A stretch of DNA of 64,000 nucleotides from Nocardia niigatensis NBRC 100131 (lineage in GTDB: Bacteria > Actinomycetota > Actinomycetes > Mycobacteriales > Mycobacteriaceae). The notes under the pieces were generated by a model that saw nothing but the letters and a program-made list of their open reading frames with translations, made no database searches and had not been told where the DNA came from. The first letter of the stretch is position 1; each line of letters starts with the position of its first letter. The position numbers were made by a program, and so were the translations under genes. Shown here piece by piece: positions 17,820 to 26,474 of the stretch. The DNA lies in assembly GCF_000308655.1 (NCBI RefSeq), contig NZ_BAGC01000111.1:1-64000 (forward strand), read 5' to 3'.

Positions 17820-17908
17820 TTCTCGCGGCCCGCCGGGCACCGAAGTGACGCTTCGTCGCTGCCCCCACCCGCACGTCGATTTCGCGTGCCTTCAGGTGGG
17901 GATGACAA
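17816..17908 (+). promoter_or_regulatory. Structured leader shared with the second DUF2075 gene
   Basis: The 93 bp before the first DUF2075 gene are nearly identical to the 91 bp before the second (54301-54391), although the bases further upstream are unrelated. Two hairpins can be drawn. In the first, GGGCA pairs with TGCCC and CGAAG with CTTCG around a loop that differs between copies. In the second, GCACGT (17871-17876) pairs with GCGTGC (17884-17889), where the other copy has GCACGC, so pairing is kept through a G-U wobble. This looks like a cis-regulatory RNA, an operator array, or the edge of a mobile cassette. The function is unknown. Confidence 0.55.
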
Positions 17909-19813
17909 GTGGCTCTGGTTCGGCAGGGTGCCGAGTTTTTGTTGGGTGAGGCGACTGCGGGTCGGCTGGCGCAGCAGTTGTCCGATCAGGCGTTGCATCA
18001 GTGGGAGCAGCGGATCGGTACAGGCGAGGTGAAATCCTGGATGCACAGTCTGCCGGTGTTTTTGGCGGATCTGGTAGACGCCGGTCTCGGCGATGTCGAG
18101 GTCTTGCTGGAGCACAAGCTGCCGCACAGCCCAAAGCGGGTGGATGTGGTGCTGTGTGGTGTACACCCACGTTCCGGTGCACCCAGCTTCGTTATTGTCG
18201 AATTGAAGCAGTGGTCGAAGGCGGAAGCGGTTGCTGAGGAGCTTGTCTCGATCGCGGCGTATTCGGAGCCGACCCTGCATCCGGTCGAGCAAGTGCGCGC
18301 CTATTGCCAGTATCTGACCGATTCGACGCCGGCCTTGGCGGACCGGCCGGGGCTGTTGCACGGTCTCGCATATCTGCACAATGCGCGCACGGCTGACGTT
18401 CAGTCTCTGAAACTATCCAAGGCGGATGATTTCGGCCGCTTGTTCACCATGGACAACAAGGGCGACATGATCCGCCTGCTGCGTTCGCTGCTGCGCACGG
18501 ATGGCGGCCGGGATGCGGCGCGTTCGGCCGCTGACGAATTCCTCTGCTTCGAGCACGCGCCGTCGAAGCCGTTGCTGGACTTGGCTGCTCGCGAGGTTCA
18601 GGAGCGCGAGCAGTATGTGCTGCTGGACGAGCAGCGCGTGGCCTACGAACTGGTGCTGCAGGCGGCGGAGCGGGCGCGGATCGCGCGGCGGCAGACCGCG
18701 GTGGTCGTGCTGGGTGGTCCGGGGTCGGGCAAGAGCGTGATCGCGTTGAGCCTGCTCGGCGAGCTGGCGCGGCGCGGTCGCAGGGTCCATCACGCCACCG
18801 GCTCGAGCGCGTTCACCAACACCATGCGGAAGGTTGCGGCGAGCCGGAATCCGCGAGTGCGGACGGTGTTCAAGTTCTTCAACTCCTACATGGATTCGCA
18901 GCCACGGGAGTTGGATGTGCTGATCTGCGATGAGGCGCATCGGATCCGGGAGACCAGCGTGAACCGCTATACCCGGGCGGCGTTGCGTGAGCGATCACGC
19001 CGGCAGATCAGCGAGCTCATCGACGCCGCGTGGGTGCCGGTATTCCTTCTCGACGAGCATCAGATCGTGCGCCCGGGCGAGATGGGTTCGCTGCGCGAGA
19101 TCCAGGCGGCGGTGACGGCTGCCGACTGTGAGCTCGAGATCGTCCGGCTGGATGGCCAATTCCGTTGTGGCGGTTCGGATGCGTTCGATACGTGGGTTCG
19201 GCGGCTGCTCGGTCTGAGCACGCCGGGATCGGCGGTGGAGCCGCCGATCAGTTGGAGCCAACTGACGGCCGGCATCGACGACGATTTCGGTGTCACCAGT
19301 GCTGCTTCTCCGATGGGTCTGGAGGCGTGGCTGCAGACGCAGCACGAGACGCACGGCGGCACTGCCCGGATGGCGGCCGGCTACTGCTGGCCGTGGAGCG
19401 ACCCCGTCCACGATGCGGGCGGTAAGCGGCTGGTGGACGATGTTCGCATCGGAGACTGGAGTCGACCGTGGAATGCCAAGCCGGACAAGCGAGTTCCGGG
19501 CGTCCCGGATTCTTTCTATTGGGCTTCCGACGAGCGTGGGTTCGGTCAGGTCGGCTGTGTCTACACGGCGCAGGGATTCGAATACGACTGGGCCGGCATT
19601 ATTTTCGGCGATGACTTCGTCTGGCGTGGTGATCGCTGGGTGGCGCAGCCGAAGTTCTCGCATGATCCGGCGCTGCGTCGCACCGAGTCGATGAATTTCA
19701 GCGCGCTGATCCGCAATACGTACAAGGTGCTGCTCACCCGGGGGATGCAGGGCGCCTGCGTCTATTCGACCGATCCGGAGACGCAGGAGTTTCTCGAGCG
19801 GATGGCTCGCTAG
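17909..19813 (+). CDS. Nuclease-like/DUF2075 helicase-type ATPase, copy A
   Basis: A 634-aa protein. The C-terminal two thirds are a DUF2075 (Schlafen group 3-like DNA/RNA helicase) domain: Walker A GGPGSGKS at 269-276, DEAHR near 335, an LDGQFRCGGS motif, YTAQGFEYDWAG, and a terminal NTYKVLLTRGM motif VI. The N-terminal third shows KRVDVVLCG (76-84) and FVIVELKQW (94-102), with D79, E98 and K100 in the D...ExK order of PD-(D/E)XK nucleases; this part is my inference. Such ATPase-nuclease fusions fit antiviral or DNA-processing roles. GTG start, preceded by GGTGGGG and a conserved leader. A paralogue with about 30 extra residues lies at 54392. It runs convergently into the CBS-protein gene. 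Confidence 0.85.
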   Translation: MALVRQGAEFLLGEATAGRLAQQLSDQALHQWEQRIGTGEVKSWMHSLPVFLADLVDAGLGDVEVLLEHKLPHSPKRVDVVLCGVHPRSGAPSFVIVELKQWSKAEAVAEELVSIAAYSEPTLHPVEQVRAYCQYLTDSTPALADRPGLLHGLAYLHNARTADVQSLKLSKADDFGRLFTMDNKGDMIRLLRSLLRTDGGRDAARSAADEFLCFEHAPSKPLLDLAAREVQEREQYVLLDEQRVAYELVLQAAERARIARRQTAVVVLGGPGSGKSVIALSLLGELARRGRRVHHATGSSAFTNTMRKVAASRNPRVRTVFKFFNSYMDSQPRELDVLICDEAHRIRETSVNRYTRAALRERSRRQISELIDAAWVPVFLLDEHQIVRPGEMGSLREIQAAVTAADCELEIVRLDGQFRCGGSDAFDTWVRRLLGLSTPGSAVEPPISWSQLTAGIDDDFGVTSAASPMGLEAWLQTQHETHGGTARMAAGYCWPWSDPVHDAGGKRLVDDVRIGDWSRPWNAKPDKRVPGVPDSFYWASDERGFGQVGCVYTAQGFEYDWAGIIFGDDFVWRGDRWVAQPKFSHDPALRRTESMNFSALIRNTYKVLLTRGMQGACVYSTDPETQEFLERMAR

Positions 19814-20880
19814 GGAATTTCCGGGTTGGGATCCGGTGGCACCGCCTTTGTCTTCAGGCCTCTGAGTAGCGTGGCGAACTGTTCGAGATCACTCAGATCA
19901 TGCGTGGTCAAGGGTTTGGTGTGGAAATGCGCGACCGAGTTGCGTATTTCTCGGACTCGGTCCAGTAGCCCCAGGAAGATGGCGCGGTCGACATGCCAGC
20001 CCAGCCGATCCCAGTTCTCGTCGCCGAGAGGGCTGGCGTCTTTGTGCATCTTCTTGTTCTGCAGTAGCCGAAGGTATTGGCCGAATTGCAGGTCGGAGAT
20101 CTCGCCGGTGGCCTTCTTCGACGGCTGAACGGTGCTGATCGCTTCCCTGCCGAGGCATGCGAGATGGGCCCGTAGGCGAGCTTCGATTGCGCCGACGACG
20201 AAGAACGGTCGTGCGGTTTCGCCGAAGCGGGCTGCGATGTCCGCGAGGGTGATGATTCCGCAGAATTGTCCCGTACTGCGACGGACGAGGATGTATCCGC
20301 TGTGGCAGATGCTCGCCAGGTGAGTGAATACCTCGTGATCGGGGTCGGCGACTACCGGTGCAGTGTCGCATGCCTCGGCCACTGTGGGGTAGGCCCCATT
20401 GTGGATGTGCGCGGCGGCGAGGGATCGCCAGGTGATGACGCCTTTGAGGTCGACACCGCCGTCGATGATCGGTAGTTGGGAGTAGTCGTGCGCTTCCATC
20501 AACGTGATGGCCTGTCGCAGACTGCTGCCGGAAGTGACGCTGATCAATCCATCAGTGGCGGTTCTGATGTCGCGGATCATGAAGGGCCGTTGTGGGAACG
20601 GGCTGCCTTCAGCCGTGGAATCCGTGTCGTCGGTCGCTTCCGCTTCGTGCGGCGCTTCGCTCGTCGAGGTGTCGATTTCGACGACAGATAGCTTCTGCCA
20701 CTGCGGGCAGGTCGCGAACGCCGGTGAGGTGGTGAGGTTTTCGGCGCGCAGTGCGGCTTCGATTGTCAGAATGGATTCGGGGCTGCGATTGAGGTATCCG
20801 AAGAAGCGCAGCAAGTCCGGCAGGATGATGCCTGTGTGCTTCAGCTTCAGGATTTCTTCGCTACTGGGCGTGCGTTGCAT
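19810..20880 (-). CDS. CBS-domain protein downstream of the GmrSD-like gene
   Basis: A 356-aa protein with a pair of CBS domains at about residues 100-230 (LRQAITLMEAHDYSQLPIID followed by GVITWRSLA, then YILVRRSTGQFCGIITLADI). CBS pairs bind adenosyl ligands such as AMP or ATP. The C-terminal 120 residues are helical and contain VREIRNSVAHFH, an RxxxxNxxxH-like pattern near the HEPN/Abi type, but I would not claim nuclease activity. The ATG at 20880 lies 5 bp past the stop of the GmrSD-like gene (a GTG two codons earlier even overlaps it), so the two are co-transcribed. It probably acts as a ligand-sensing partner. Confidence 0.75.
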   Translation of the reverse strand: MQRTPSSEEILKLKHTGIILPDLLRFFGYLNRSPESILTIEAALRAENLTTSPAFATCPQWQKLSVVEIDTSTSEAPHEAEATDDTDSTAEGSPFPQRPFMIRDIRTATDGLISVTSGSSLRQAITLMEAHDYSQLPIIDGGVDLKGVITWRSLAAAHIHNGAYPTVAEACDTAPVVADPDHEVFTHLASICHSGYILVRRSTGQFCGIITLADIAARFGETARPFFVVGAIEARLRAHLACLGREAISTVQPSKKATGEISDLQFGQYLRLLQNKKMHKDASPLGDENWDRLGWHVDRAIFLGLLDRVREIRNSVAHFHTKPLTTHDLSDLEQFATLLRGLKTKAVPPDPNPEIP

Positions 20881-20885
20881 TGTCA

Positions 20886-22697
20886 CTACTCGGCCGGTCC
20901 ACGAAACACGGTTCCCTTGCCCATGGCGGAAACGACGAGGTCGAGCAGCTGCCGTGAGCGGTCGGCATAGAAGGCATGGAAGTCGGCGGAGTGCAGGAAT
21001 CGAGGATCGACAAAATGGGTTGCGACGATATCGTCGAACCATTCCGCACGTGTTCCGGTTTCGCTGGCCAGGACGGGAAGATAGCTGTTGGGTGCGGACA
21101 CGACGCTGCGGCTCGCCCGTTGGGAGAGCAACGTCTTGTTGACGATCGAACTGGCCATCTTTTTGTCGATCCGATTCCGTTCACACCAGGTCTTCGGGAA
21201 GATTTGCTGGATGTCGACCGCATACTGGTCGAAGTCGTCGGGGCGCAATGGCGCTTGGGTGTAGTACCAGTCGATGATGCCCTGTTTGACGAGCAGTGCG
21301 TAGATTCCTTTGTAGGCAGCGCTGTTCCGGGTGGTGAGGCTGTCCAGGCGCTCGCTCACGAAGACCGCTTCGGTCACGGTGTCGGGTTGGGATCCACCGG
21401 GCTCGGCCCACTCGACAAGTTGTTCGAGGTCGCGGGTGAGTCGGCTTTCCGTTGAGCCGCTGTACATCTCACCAAGGACACCGCACCAGTACCAGCGGGT
21501 GATTCTGTCGATGACAGCCGGGTCGTCAGCCTTTTTGCCGAGGATCGTTCGTGCCGCGGCCAATGGCAGGATCTGGGTTCGATAGGGCAGGTCGCGGGCT
21601 CGTCCGATGCCTTGCCGGGTGAGGAATTCGCCGACCCAGGCGAATGCCTCCTGCAGGTCGGGTGCGAGCCGGATGAAGTCCTGCAACGGCAGTGTCAGCA
21701 GGTCGGGGCGTTTGCAGGAGACGCTCGCGGCGAGACGCTGCTGTTTGCGTTCCCATGTGTAGGCGAGAGTCACGGCCTGCAGGAAGTCCGTGCTGGTGAG
21801 GCCGTCGTCGGCGAAGTCGGGGAGGCCGAATACCGGGTATAGGTCGGCGAGATCCTTCTTGATCCGGCGCCATTCGGCCGGCAGGTGGTAGTACGTGCCG
21901 TGTTCGCGCTCGTAGTCGCGGTCACCGGCGTAGGTGGCGGTGAGCAGCTCGAAGACGTTGAGCGCCACGCCTCCGGTGTTGACACGTTCGAAGACCGAGC
22001 ACACCGCGTCGCGGGTGGTCGCGGCCGGAAGTTTGATCATGGGGACGAGGAAGCCGCGGATATTTTCGAGGACCTTTCGCTCGAAGTCGGACCACAGCGG
22101 CCAGTTGTCTCGGTCGAGTTCGACGAAGCGCTGTTGCCATTCGTGGACTCGCTGGGTTTCGAAGACGATATTCAGCGGAAAGTGCTTGGCCCTGCACTCC
22201 GCTTCGATGTCGCTGAGGTCGATATCGAAGCGGTGCGGGAACCTCCCGCGAATCACCTTGATCTCGTTGGCTTTCGGCTCCGGTACGGAGATGATGGCGT
22301 CGTCGCGATCCGCCGGTGCGTTGACCGCCTTCTCCATGTCGATGTAGTACCAGCAACGGAATTCGTCGCCGCGCGAGTCGTAGGTGAGTACCGGGTTGTC
22401 GGCTTGCAGTGCCTGGAACAGTGAGGTCAGTCGCTGTTGTCCGTCGAGCAGGAGGAGGCTGGGTTCGGTCTGGGATGCGCTTGTCACGCCGGTGAGCGGC
22501 TTCGCGCGGAACCAGGATTTCCCGCCGGTCTCCAGGGTCATGACGACGCCGAGCGGATAGTCCAGTGTGACGGTGGCGACCAGTTCTCGGATCCGCTGAT
22601 CGTCCCACTTCCAGTCGCGTTGGAAGTCGGGTAGTTGGATGGCGCCGGTCCCCACTTGCACGAGCACATCTTTTAGCCGCGGATTGTCGAGCGCCAC
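20886..22697 (-). CDS. GmrSD-like DUF262 protein with altered HNH motif
   Basis: A 603-aa protein of the GmrSD (DUF262/DUF1524) type IV restriction family, which acts on modified phage DNA. The N-terminal DUF262 domain is clear: QLPDFQRDWKWDDQRIRELV (21-40), DYPLG, and LLDGQQRLTSLF with the DGQQR nucleotide-binding motif at 85-89. The C-terminal DUF1524-type region is recognisable from IFPKTWCERN and SSIVNKTLLS, but the site where the family usually has His-His-Ile-Phe-Pro reads Gln-Gln-Ile-Phe-Pro, and the later Asn-Arg is Ala-Ser-Arg. The nuclease may therefore be inactive or divergent. The GTG start is chosen for AGGGGAGG upstream. Next to BREX on the same strand, coupled to a CBS-domain gene. 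Confidence 0.85.
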   Translation of the reverse strand: MALDNPRLKDVLVQVGTGAIQLPDFQRDWKWDDQRIRELVATVTLDYPLGVVMTLETGGKSWFRAKPLTGVTSASQTEPSLLLLDGQQRLTSLFQALQADNPVLTYDSRGDEFRCWYYIDMEKAVNAPADRDDAIISVPEPKANEIKVIRGRFPHRFDIDLSDIEAECRAKHFPLNIVFETQRVHEWQQRFVELDRDNWPLWSDFERKVLENIRGFLVPMIKLPAATTRDAVCSVFERVNTGGVALNVFELLTATYAGDRDYEREHGTYYHLPAEWRRIKKDLADLYPVFGLPDFADDGLTSTDFLQAVTLAYTWERKQQRLAASVSCKRPDLLTLPLQDFIRLAPDLQEAFAWVGEFLTRQGIGRARDLPYRTQILPLAAARTILGKKADDPAVIDRITRWYWCGVLGEMYSGSTESRLTRDLEQLVEWAEPGGSQPDTVTEAVFVSERLDSLTTRNSAAYKGIYALLVKQGIIDWYYTQAPLRPDDFDQYAVDIQQIFPKTWCERNRIDKKMASSIVNKTLLSQRASRSVVSAPNSYLPVLASETGTRAEWFDDIVATHFVDPRFLHSADFHAFYADRSRQLLDLVVSAMGKGTVFRGPAE

Positions 22698-22919
22698 ATT
22701 GCCTCCCCTGGCGAACCGTACGTTGTGAGTTAATACCAACTACCACAATGGGTCTCGCATGGCTACTCGGTCACGATTCGTGCGGTCCATGAAGCCGGAT
22801 CTGTGGTCCGAACTACCGCGATCTGGTGTCTCTCGGGGCGGTGGAGCTGCGGCGTGATCGTGGGAGGTTTTCACGACCATGACGTCATCCTGCACGTACT
22901 TCAACCAAACGAATGGTGT

Positions 22920-25103
22920 TCAGGGTGTCAGCCAGCGGCGGCGTTCGGTGAGGACGTGCCGGGCGGCGGGAAGATCGGCTAGGCGGGCGGCGATGGTGGC
23001 GGCGGCGAGGTGGTCTGGGAGGAGGGTGGAGAATTTGAGCCCGGCGGCGGCGCGGGGGTCTACGCCGGGCAGGGTTAGGGTGTCGGGCGGAGTGGATGCC
23101 GTTGCGGCCTGCCAGATTTCGGGCGTTATGTCGGGGCGCAGGCGGATGGTCAGGTCATTGGGGCGTTGGTGGGGGTCGGCTAGGGCTGACAGAGTGGCGG
23201 CCAGGGTGGCGTTGGCGCGGTAGCCGGCCCAGGTCCACCAGCGGGCTCCGGTGTCATCACGGGTGATGATGGTGGCGTCGGGGGTGAGCGTGGTGGCGCG
23301 TTCGGCGCGTTGGCGGGCCAGTTCGGCGTGGGCGCGGCGGGTGAGGGTCGCGCCGGGGTCGGCACCCAGGGCTACCGCGCGCATGGCGCGGGTGAGCTGG
23401 TAAGACAGGCCGCGTACGCCGACGCTGGACCATTTGGCGACGCCGCCGCTGTCGGCGGGTTCGACGAATGCTCGGCGGCGTTTCCAGTCGATGTAGGTGA
23501 CGCGCCAGCTGCGTCCAGCGAGGAGTAGCAGGCGTGGGCCCGGTCGGTCGTCGGTGAGGACGGAGGGATCGGTTTGACCGATTTCCGCGCGTCCGGCGAG
23601 TACGGTGAATTGTGGTGGTGCGGTGAAGGAAGCGGTGAGGTCGAGGAAATTCCTTCGACCGAAGCGTTTTTCGGCTTCGGGTCCGATGAACAGCAGATTC
23701 TGGTCGTCGTCGAGAAAGCCGGCGTCGAGCATGTGCCGCAGGATCGGTTGGGCCGAGCGGTCGAAGGGGTGCAGGCCGTTCCACTCTTGTGGCCAGGTCC
23801 GGTCGCCGAGCGTGCCGTGCTGCAGGGTCACCGCGAGCAGCTGCTGGGCCACGAGGTGCCGAGGTTCTGGGGGAGCGGTGACGGGTTCGACCCATCCACG
23901 ACTCCACAGCAGCAGCAGTCCGGCGGCTTGCAGGAACGCGTCCTCGCTGGTGGCGAGGAACAGGCAGTTGCGGATGCTGCCCGCCCGCCGTCCGGTGCGG
24001 CCGATGCGCTGCAGGAACGACGCGACTGTGGATGGCGAGTCGATTTGGATCACGCGGTCCAGATCGCCGACGTCGATGCCGAGTTCGAGGGTGGAGGTGG
24101 AGACGATGACGCAGTCTCGGGCCTCGGCGAAGGCTTGTTCGGCGCGGGCCCGTTCGTCGGCGGACAGGGAGGCGTGGGAAAGGAACACAGTGATCTCGCG
24201 TTCGCGCAGGGCCGCGCCGAGTTGCTCGACCTGGCGTCGGGAATCGCAGAAGACCAGGCGTTTCTCGCCGCGATGCAGTGCGGCGATGACTTTCGCGGCA
24301 TTCTCGAGTGAGCCAACGTAGTCGAGTTCGACCTCGCCCGGCGGTGGCGGTGTTTTCGGCTTGTCGAGCGAGAACAACTGCGCATCAGCAGGACTCAAGG
24401 CATTGGTAGTCGTGATTGGCAGGTCGGGCGCGACCACGGTGCCGCGCCGTGACTCCACGCCTGATCCCTGCAGCCAGGTGAGCAACTCGCGTGGATTGCC
24501 CACGGTCGCGGACAATCCCACGCGCTGGATCGGCCGCCCGGTGACCCGCTGCAGCCGCTCCAACACCGCGAGCAGATGCCAGCCCCGGTCGTCTCCGGCG
24601 AACGCGTGAACCTCGTCCACGACGATGGTGCGGACCTTGCCGAGCAAATCATCGTGATCGGTTTTGATGCCGATCAGCATGGCTTCCAACGATTCCGGCG
24701 TGGTGAGCAGAATGTCGGGCGGTTCGCGGCGAATACGGTTGCGCTGAGATTCGCCGGTGTCGCCGTGCCAGAGCGCTGCCCGCCGGCCGAGCCATTGCGC
24801 GTAACCGTCGACGCGCGTCACCAGATTGTTCAGCAGTGCTTTCAGCGGGCACAGGTACAGCACCGACACACCGCGCCAGTCGTCGCGGGTCATTGCGGAC
24901 AGCAGAGGGAAGCACGCTGCTTCCGTCTTGCCTCCGGCGGTGGGCGCGAGCAGCACCGCGTCATCGCCGCGCAGTAGCGGCTCGATGGCGGCCTTCTGGA
25001 GGGGACGCAGGTCCGGCCATCCCAGCGTGTTGACGATGTGGTGCACCACGACCGGGTCGAGCTGGTCGATCGGGTTCGCCGAGGCCTGCGCCGGAGTGCT
25101 CAC
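22920..25103 (-). CDS. brxHI: BREX type 2 helicase BrxHI
   Basis: A 727-aa DEAD/DEAH helicase, last gene of the pglY-pglZ-brxD-brxHI block. Seen motifs: Walker A LLAPTAGGKTEAA (51-63), LYLCPLKALLNNL, LLTTPESLE, DEVHAFAGDDRG (the DExH box), LSATVGNPRELL, FCDSRRQVEQL, STSTLELGIDVG and QRIGRTGRRAG (motif VI). The C-terminal 300 residues are the Lhr-like extension typical of the family. The GTG at 25103 overlaps the brxD stop by 4 bp; a longer open frame 5' would overlap brxD and is arginine-rich, so it is not used. In BREX type 2, BrxHI is one of the six standard components; its exact step in phage exclusion is not established. Confidence 0.9.
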   Translation of the reverse strand: MSTPAQASANPIDQLDPVVVHHIVNTLGWPDLRPLQKAAIEPLLRGDDAVLLAPTAGGKTEAACFPLLSAMTRDDWRGVSVLYLCPLKALLNNLVTRVDGYAQWLGRRAALWHGDTGESQRNRIRREPPDILLTTPESLEAMLIGIKTDHDDLLGKVRTIVVDEVHAFAGDDRGWHLLAVLERLQRVTGRPIQRVGLSATVGNPRELLTWLQGSGVESRRGTVVAPDLPITTTNALSPADAQLFSLDKPKTPPPPGEVELDYVGSLENAAKVIAALHRGEKRLVFCDSRRQVEQLGAALREREITVFLSHASLSADERARAEQAFAEARDCVIVSTSTLELGIDVGDLDRVIQIDSPSTVASFLQRIGRTGRRAGSIRNCLFLATSEDAFLQAAGLLLLWSRGWVEPVTAPPEPRHLVAQQLLAVTLQHGTLGDRTWPQEWNGLHPFDRSAQPILRHMLDAGFLDDDQNLLFIGPEAEKRFGRRNFLDLTASFTAPPQFTVLAGRAEIGQTDPSVLTDDRPGPRLLLLAGRSWRVTYIDWKRRRAFVEPADSGGVAKWSSVGVRGLSYQLTRAMRAVALGADPGATLTRRAHAELARQRAERATTLTPDATIITRDDTGARWWTWAGYRANATLAATLSALADPHQRPNDLTIRLRPDITPEIWQAATASTPPDTLTLPGVDPRAAAGLKFSTLLPDHLAAATIAARLADLPAARHVLTERRRWLTP

Positions 25104-26416
25104 AGATCGAGCTCGATGTCGTCGGCGCTGACGAGATTGCGCTCGGTGTCGGTCAATTCGGTGGTGCTCACAGTGAGCCGGTAGTGCTCGCGGGGATCGA
25201 AGTCGGGGAACTGGTCGATGCGGTCGAGCACGTCGCCGACGAGCTTTTTGAGGAAGAGCCGCGGCGCGACGCCGACTTTGCCGCCGAGCGAGCCGCTGAC
25301 CGCGCGGGCGAGGTCGGCGATGTAGGCGTCGTCGGCCACCGAGATGATCCGCGCCGCGTCGTCGCTGCCGGACGCGAACAGGTCGCGGATCGTGATCCCC
25401 AGTGCGATAAGCGAATCTAGCGTGAATCCGGGCAGTCGCAGCTGGACCGCACGCGGATTGTCGAAGCGCGGGTCGGTGGTGAAGTCCGTCGCCAAGCGCT
25501 GTGCGAGCGGCGCGAGACGCTGCACTCCCTGCTGTCCATCGAAGAACGCCGGTGTTCCGGTGATCAGCAGATACAGCCCCGGGAAACGGCCGGAGTACAC
25601 CTCGTCGATGAGCTGGCGCAGGGCGTTCAGAGCCTTGTCTCGCGCGTCGGAGCGCACTCGTTGCAGGGTCTCCACCTCGTCCAAGACAACCAGCAGCCCA
25701 CGATGGCCGCTGTCGCGCAGTACCGTCAGCAGGCCCTGCAGGAAGCCCAACGCGCCGAAATGGTCGAGGTCGCCCCGCACGCCGGCGGCCCGGCGCGCGG
25801 AGGCGGCGACATTCGGTTGCCCGCCGAGCCATGCCAGCACCGCGGCCGCGGTGGCCTCGTCGCCTCGGAGTTCGGCATTGCGGTAGCCGCGCAGGGCGGT
25901 CGCGAAAGCCGGTGCGTGCCGCGATACTTCGGCGAGCCGGGCGGTCATGAGCTCGTCCACCGCGGCGGACAGCTCGTCGTCGGAGACACCGTCGGCGAGG
26001 GCGTCCTCTTCCAGCGCGTAGAACCAGGCGTCCACGACCGGTCGCAGTGCGCTGGGCGGGAAGCTGGAGGTCGTCAGCCGTTCGGTGAGCCGCCGATAGA
26101 CCGTCTCCAGTTTGTGCAGCGGCGTCTCGGTCTCGGAGATCTGCACCTCGGCGACGGCGAAGTTGTGTCGTTTGGCGCGTTCGCCGAGCCAGCGCGCGAA
26201 GAAGGTCTTACCCGAACCGTATTCACCGCGTACCGCTTTGAAGACCGCGCCGCCGGAGGCGACGGCGTCGAGTTCGGCGGCGATCGCGGTTTCGAATCGG
26301 TCGAGGCCGGTGGCGAGCAGGTCCAGGCCGCTGTCGGGGACCGCGCCGCGGCGCAGCGCGTCGAGGACGGCACGGCGGCGGGCCGCGCTCACGGATACGG
26401 GCTGCACGTTACTCAC
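25100..26416 (-). CDS. brxD: BREX ATP-binding protein BrxD
   Basis: A 438-aa P-loop ATPase (DUF2791 type) of BREX type 2. Walker A is GEYGSGKTF (64-72), Walker B LLVVLDEVETL near residue 245, and a following LLITGTPAFFDG has the sensor 1 position. The opening (ARRRAVLDALRRGAVP) and VAPRLFLKKLVGDVLD near the end are also family-typical. Starts with GTG at 26416, 58 bp after pglZ ends, and overlaps brxHI by 4 bp. The fixed pglZ-brxD-brxHI order is the best support for the name. Confidence 0.92.
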   Translation of the reverse strand: MSNVQPVSVSAARRRAVLDALRRGAVPDSGLDLLATGLDRFETAIAAELDAVASGGAVFKAVRGEYGSGKTFFARWLGERAKRHNFAVAEVQISETETPLHKLETVYRRLTERLTTSSFPPSALRPVVDAWFYALEEDALADGVSDDELSAAVDELMTARLAEVSRHAPAFATALRGYRNAELRGDEATAAAVLAWLGGQPNVAASARRAAGVRGDLDHFGALGFLQGLLTVLRDSGHRGLLVVLDEVETLQRVRSDARDKALNALRQLIDEVYSGRFPGLYLLITGTPAFFDGQQGVQRLAPLAQRLATDFTTDPRFDNPRAVQLRLPGFTLDSLIALGITIRDLFASGSDDAARIISVADDAYIADLARAVSGSLGGKVGVAPRLFLKKLVGDVLDRIDQFPDFDPREHYRLTVSTTELTDTERNLVSADDIELDL

Positions 26417-26474
26417 GCGCGTCAGTCTCCCATTTCAGCGCGGAGTATTCGCCGATCCCTGTCCGACTGTCCCC

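Noticed and set aside
18500..18940. Antisense open frames inside the DUF2075 genes and other long genes
   Set aside because: They mirror the GC-rich codon pattern of the true genes and have no independent starts or motifs.
22740..22919. Promoter of the GmrSD operon
   Set aside because: TATTAA-like sequences occur near 22730 but no -35 at proper spacing could be found, so no site is called.
25104..25832. Longer N-terminus for BrxHI
   Set aside because: It would overlap brxD by over 700 bp in another frame and is arginine-rich; the GTG overlapping the brxD stop is the natural start.
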